From Sanderia malayensis (Eukaryota > Cnidaria > Scyphozoa > Semaeostomeae > Pelagiidae), in contig RQOL01000466.1 of the NCBI GenBank assembly GCA_013076295.1, positions 5,003,080 through 5,067,079 on the forward strand: a DNA stretch of 64,000 nt, read 5' to 3'. A program made the translations under genes and the position numbers. Numbering within the stretch: position 1 is the first letter of the stretch; each line of letters starts with the position of its first letter. The notes below the pieces were generated by a model. That model saw nothing but the letters and a program-made list of their open reading frames with translations. It was not told the origin of the DNA and did no database searches. This document shows, piece by piece, positions 60,015-64,000 of this stretch.

Positions 60015-61722
60015 CAAGTATTGTATTATCATCAAGGGTATTACATACAGAAGGAATCTGAACCTGAGTTTGAAAGTCTGCAGGCCGGAATTTTTTATTG
60101 CAACCCTGCAGTAAAGTTTGTGAAGAATAATAATAATAATAAAATAATAATAATAATATGCCATAGTGAAAAGGAAGAAATGAAAATGAAAATGTTACGA
60201 ACACGAAATTGTTAAAATAATAATAAACTTGTCAATAAGCAAGGTGGACATTCTGTGCATGAATATTTAAATAAAAAACTGATGTGTAAAAGTTATTGTA
60301 GCGTATAAATACATGAGCAAAACCACATATTCACAAAAGAGCAGCAACAGATTTTATTATTGCTGGAATTTAACTAAACCAGCCCCCTGGGAGCTTGTTT
60401 AATAATTGGCTGCGGGATTAAGCTAGGGGCTCCTTCATCTGGTGGTTGGTAATGATAGCTTAGGCCATATGTAACAGGTGTTCTTACTATTTCCGACTTT
60501 TGGGTTCATGTTGTTTGGTAAGATGTATTAGAGAAATCAATTGTATAGTACCATTTTAATGATATGTTAAATTGAAAATACTCTTCATAATATTATTCGT
60601 TTCGGTCGTTTCGTGTCTCCTTGCCGCTTTCATGTAGATGAGAAAACAACATAGACTAGACCTGAGCTCGGTTTACACGGGTTTACAACTTGTATACGCT
60701 TCTGTTTTAGTGTTTTCAATGTATTAAGATTCGTCAGATTGTTAATCAAATTGAATACATTATTACAAGAGATTCTAATGGTTAAGTTTTGTGAATTGGC
60801 CAGAGACTAGTAGACTAAAATTTAATTTACCGTATTTCCTCGATTGAACGATTCCGTCCTCAGCGTTTATTAATCTCGGCAGGCTCTGTCATTGGGTCCA
60901 GAAAAAGAGAAAATGGTTTAGTTGTGCCTTGCCTTTATCGAGCAACAACGTAGAAAATGAAAGTCGCCATGGTTTTGCACAAAGAGGGGGCGTTTAATCG
61001 AGGGGGGCGTTTAATCGAGGAAATACGGTATGACAGAAAGTCGAAATTCAGCTTCGAGTTATTAGCATGGGTGTCGTGGGACCTGAAAGAAATGGGGTCA
61101 AATACGAAAAATTCGGACAAATTTGGAAACATTGGATTTCAGACTGGAAAGGTTCCAAAAAGCAGGTAAAACTAAAACATATTTTAGATATCTGTAGGCA
61201 TATATGGTCAAATGAAATTTGTGTAATTTTACTTAACTATATATATGCAATTTAATTTGTTAGTGGAAAGAAATGTAATTTGTTAGTCGACCAAAACGTA
61301 TTTTTTCTTTTACGGGAAGAAATAAGTTCTCTTTTGCAGGAACAAATAAGGAATGCATATACTTTTCAAGAATTGGCTATATCTATACCTTTTCTTAGCC
61401 CAACCTCTAGTTTCCAAGGAATGTTGATTGGTGGTGAGAAGTGTTTATAAATAAGGCTTGAAATGACACAGTGGATCAATTGGAACTTGATTTTGAAAAG
61501 AAAACGACAAATAGACTGACCTTGCCTATCACTAAAATTTCACACAAGCTGCGGGCTAAGTATGTGTACTTCAATTTATTATGGAAAATATATCTAGCAC
61601 CTTTTAATACATTACAGTCAAGTAACTTCACATAAATTTCAAAGAATAGCATTCTAACAAGATGAATTGAATCTAAATGTTGTTTGTTGACGTTGTGCTC
61701 TGTTGGGTATATGTGTCAAAAC
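60015..61722. other. Intergenic; one MITE, no gene seen
   Basis: It holds an AAT microsatellite (about 60127-60160), the MITE at 60828-61030 and the promoter of the EGF-like gene. Open frames crossing the MITE (around 60957-61255) read its GGGGGCGTTTAATCG words and are not genes. Confidence 0.55.
60828..61030. mobile_element. Complete MITE, TACCGTATTTCCTCGATTGA ends
   Basis: The 203-bp element begins TACCGTATTTCCTCGATTGA and ends TAATCGAGGAAATACGGTA, with GGGGGCGTTTAATCG repeated just inside the right end. No coding capacity. Confidence 0.85.
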
Positions 61723-63851
61723 ATGGCTGCGCTGTGGCTGGTGAGGAGTAAGGAAAACTGGTTCAATTATAAATTTCTTCAACTTTTATTGGCCTTGGTC
61801 GCAGACCATGCTGGTAGGTAGGTTGCTCTTTTATCTATTTGCATTCTATATATTTTTAATTCCTAATATCTGAATAACTTTCACTTTGTCTTTATCTAAA
61901 GATTTCTAAAGATTTATGTGGTCTGTTTTAAGCAGTAAGAACAGACGATGGTTTCTGCAATTTGGTTTGCTAGAAGCTATTTATTCATCTACTTGATTCT
62001 GAACAATTCTTGGTATATTGGCATTGTGCTTGGACTTCAAAATGACGATGGTGAACTTCAAATGTGCGTTCATGCCTTCTTCACTCACGGTTGACTTTCG
62101 TCATTACATACACAAGTTCCTTATATCGTTGTTTACTAATTTGACCCTTTATTTTCCTTTACAGTTTGGATAGACTTGACAGGAGCCTTGAGTTGCAAGA
62201 GACAGACACAGTTGACCAGGCTGAAATAAGAAATGGCAGATTCTGTTTGCAACGCAAGCCATTTAGAAAGGATCGAATTCAGTTAAGCGATGAAGTATCA
62301 AATTTATCCCAGGCACCAAGGGTCCCCAAAAGACAACGAAAGTCGGAAATCAGGTATCACTATGTGCTGGGTTGTTGCAAAGGATGGCATGGTGTGGCAT
62401 GCAACCAAGGTAGTCTCATGCTTTCATATTCTTACGTTTTATATCATATGTTTACAATAGATTTAATATTTCTGACGATACTTTGTCTCTATGCCCTCTG
62501 CCTTGTATGTTTTTAGCGACGTGGCCTGATAAAGAACTGGAAGACCTTAAAAGTGATATTGACAATGACTTCCAGCAAGATATTTCTCAGAACGATGTTT
62601 TCAAAAGACAGACAGGTAGGGAAGTACATAGAGGGAAATTTGTTGGTTGGTACACTGGGCCATTGTAATCCTGTTCATTTGAAAATTTTGCAGTTGTTAT
62701 ATTTTCGTGCTATTCAAATATTCAAGCTGAAATGACTAATCAGGCCCGTATCTATAATAATAATCTTGAAGATATACCGTGCTTCCTCTAATTAGCGCCC
62801 ACTCTCTTTTAACCGCCCTCTCCAATAAGCGCCCACCTTAAAATCAAAAAGTGTGAACTAATTCTTAAATTTTCACTGTTTGGTTCAAATAATTTTGCCA
62901 AATATTTTTCTAATTTTGCAAAATATTGAATAAACGCCCGGACACTTATTAGAGGAAATACGGTAGCTCTAATCGAATAAGTAGAGACCTGGGACACATA
63001 CTAATCTCATTCATTCTGATTCTGATTCTGATACTGATTTTCAATGATTCTGACTCTGACTTATCACGATTCTGTTGTTTTGTTCCATATGCATACACGA
63101 ATTACTTTTTATACCGTAAATTCTCGAGCTGCCCCCTCGAAAAAGCTGCAAAGAACTAAGAACTGCAAATTGTTAATAAACCCCCACTTCCAACATTGAT
63201 TTTTGCCATCTGAGGTTCTGATCGGCATTCTTTCGAGAAAGTAGTTTATTAGTTGCGAAATTTCAACTGAAATATGACCAACTAGTTGCTGGCTTTTTTC
63301 ATGGCACGCTGATTGAAATACAGCACGCCAATCGCATTACTGCTATGTTGCACGACCTCCCCCCCTCAAATAACCCCCTATCCAAAAATGTTAATATTAA
63401 ATAGGCTCCAGCGGGCTAACTTGAAGATTTTTAGTAATGGTGAGTACTATTGTAATGTGTTAGTTGGAGAATGTCGCAAACGCAGAAAGAACAACGTGGT
63501 TATATATCCGCCATTAATCTATCTATCTCTCTATCTCATCATCAAAAAGAGGTTATGGTTAGGGCTAGTAATAATATAATGTAATACAGTTTAATATTAA
63601 TAAACACAATACGATAATAAAAGTAGCATTACAATGAGTACAACGCACAAATGCTCAAGTAACCGTAATAGAAATAAATCTGAGAGCGTTTTTTAGATTT
63701 TTCCTTGAAGCAAGATGTGTATTGACTTGATTATAATAGCAATTAATTTTTGCAGCACAATGCGCCTTTCCCTGCTACAATGGAGGTACCTGCACTGGCC
63801 CAGACACGTGTACATGTGCGAATGGATACCGAGGCTATATGTGCCATAAGC
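61723..63851 (+). CDS. Secreted EGF-like domain protein, 5' part
   Basis: Four exons join in phase: 61723-61817, 62165-62409, 62517-62615 and 63756-63851; more must lie beyond the window. Exon 1 encodes a signal sequence with a hydrophobic core (NYKFLQLLLALVADHAG). Exon 2 is polar and basic and ends with YHYVLGCCKGWHGVACNQ, which resembles the C-terminal CCxGWxGxxC signature of an EMI domain or the end of an EGF repeat. Exon 3 is an acidic linker (DKELEDLKSDIDND). Exon 4 is a classic EGF-like domain (CAFPCYNGGTCTGPDTC, then CTCANGYRGYMC) with six cysteines. Donor choice in exon 1 (GGTAG before GTAGGTTG) is fixed by phase. Secreted matrix or receptor-ectodomain proteins have this build; the exact family cannot be named from this fragment. 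Confidence 0.8.
62775..62965. mobile_element. Complete MITE, TACCGTGCTTCCTCTAATTA ends
   Basis: The 191-bp element begins TACCGTGCTTCCTCTAATTA and ends TTATTAGAGGAAATACGGTA. It lies in the third intron of the EGF-like gene. The copy at 15059-15205 shares most of its body. Confidence 0.85.
63005..63068. repeat. TTCTGA short tandem repeat
   Basis: A run of ATTCTGATTCTGATTCTGAT with degenerate flanks, in an intron of the EGF-like gene. Confidence 0.7.
63112..63390. mobile_element. MITE fragment, TACCGTAAATTCTCGAGCTG end
   Basis: The left end TACCGTAAATTCTCGAGCTG followed by CCCCCTCGAAAAAGC matches the family; C-rich words recur near 63358-63386. No inverted right end is present, so the limit is uncertain. 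Confidence 0.4.
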
Positions 63852-64000
63852 GTAAGACATTCATAATTTCTTATTATTTGTTGCCATGCTCTTGTAACCG
63901 ATTTGAGTTAAGTAACGAACGTAACATAATATAATAAGTTATAGTAATAATTAAAGCACTAACTATAGTAATTATAATTGTATTCATTTTAGTAAAAGTA

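Noticed and set aside
60957..61255. Two plus-strand open frames of about 60-70 codons
   Set aside because: They read the right end of the MITE at 60828-61030 into unrelated sequence.

Overview
The window is nuclear DNA from an invertebrate animal. Genes are split into many small exons (about 50-500 bp) with GT-AG introns, usually of 200-500 bp. The DNA is AT-rich and littered with short inverted-repeat elements whose ends read like TACCGTAAATCCTCGAATAA. A mind bomb ligase, a WIP and a methionine synthase reductase show that it is metazoan. Intron density and the repeat ends fit a cnidarian best, probably an anthozoan. That is an inference, and another invertebrate is not excluded.

Layout. 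Positions 308-17634 (minus) hold UTP20, a giant HEAT-repeat ribosome biogenesis factor in about 42 exons. 18825-21355 (minus) is a WASP-interacting protein (WIPF family). 22736-28027 (minus) is methionine synthase reductase (MTRR). 28575-32951 (minus) is mitochondrial 3-hydroxyisobutyryl-CoA hydrolase (HIBCH). 33465-46089 (minus) is a mind bomb E3 ubiquitin ligase, closest to MIB2. 46.4-51.2 kb is a gene desert full of transposon remnants. 51264-58062 (minus) is an unrecognised 435-residue secreted disordered protein. 59057-59933 (plus) is an unrecognised 161-residue secreted basic protein, divergent from the previous gene. 61723 to the window end (plus) is the 5' part of a secreted EGF-like protein.

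The first five genes are conserved housekeeping or signalling genes on one strand. They share no pathway and look like ordinary neighbours. The right third is different: three genes in a row whose products start with signal peptides, two of them without a recognisable family. Their exon phases close exactly (1308 and 486 coding bases), so they are probably real and are the best candidates for something undescribed.

Other points: a one-base frameshift in UTP20 exon 14, a phase break in RING 2 of the MIB gene that calls for an unseen microexon, a nested transposon cluster in that same intron, a hAT-type element with a perfect 8-bp target duplication, a tRNA-derived SINE, and several intronic tandem repeats.
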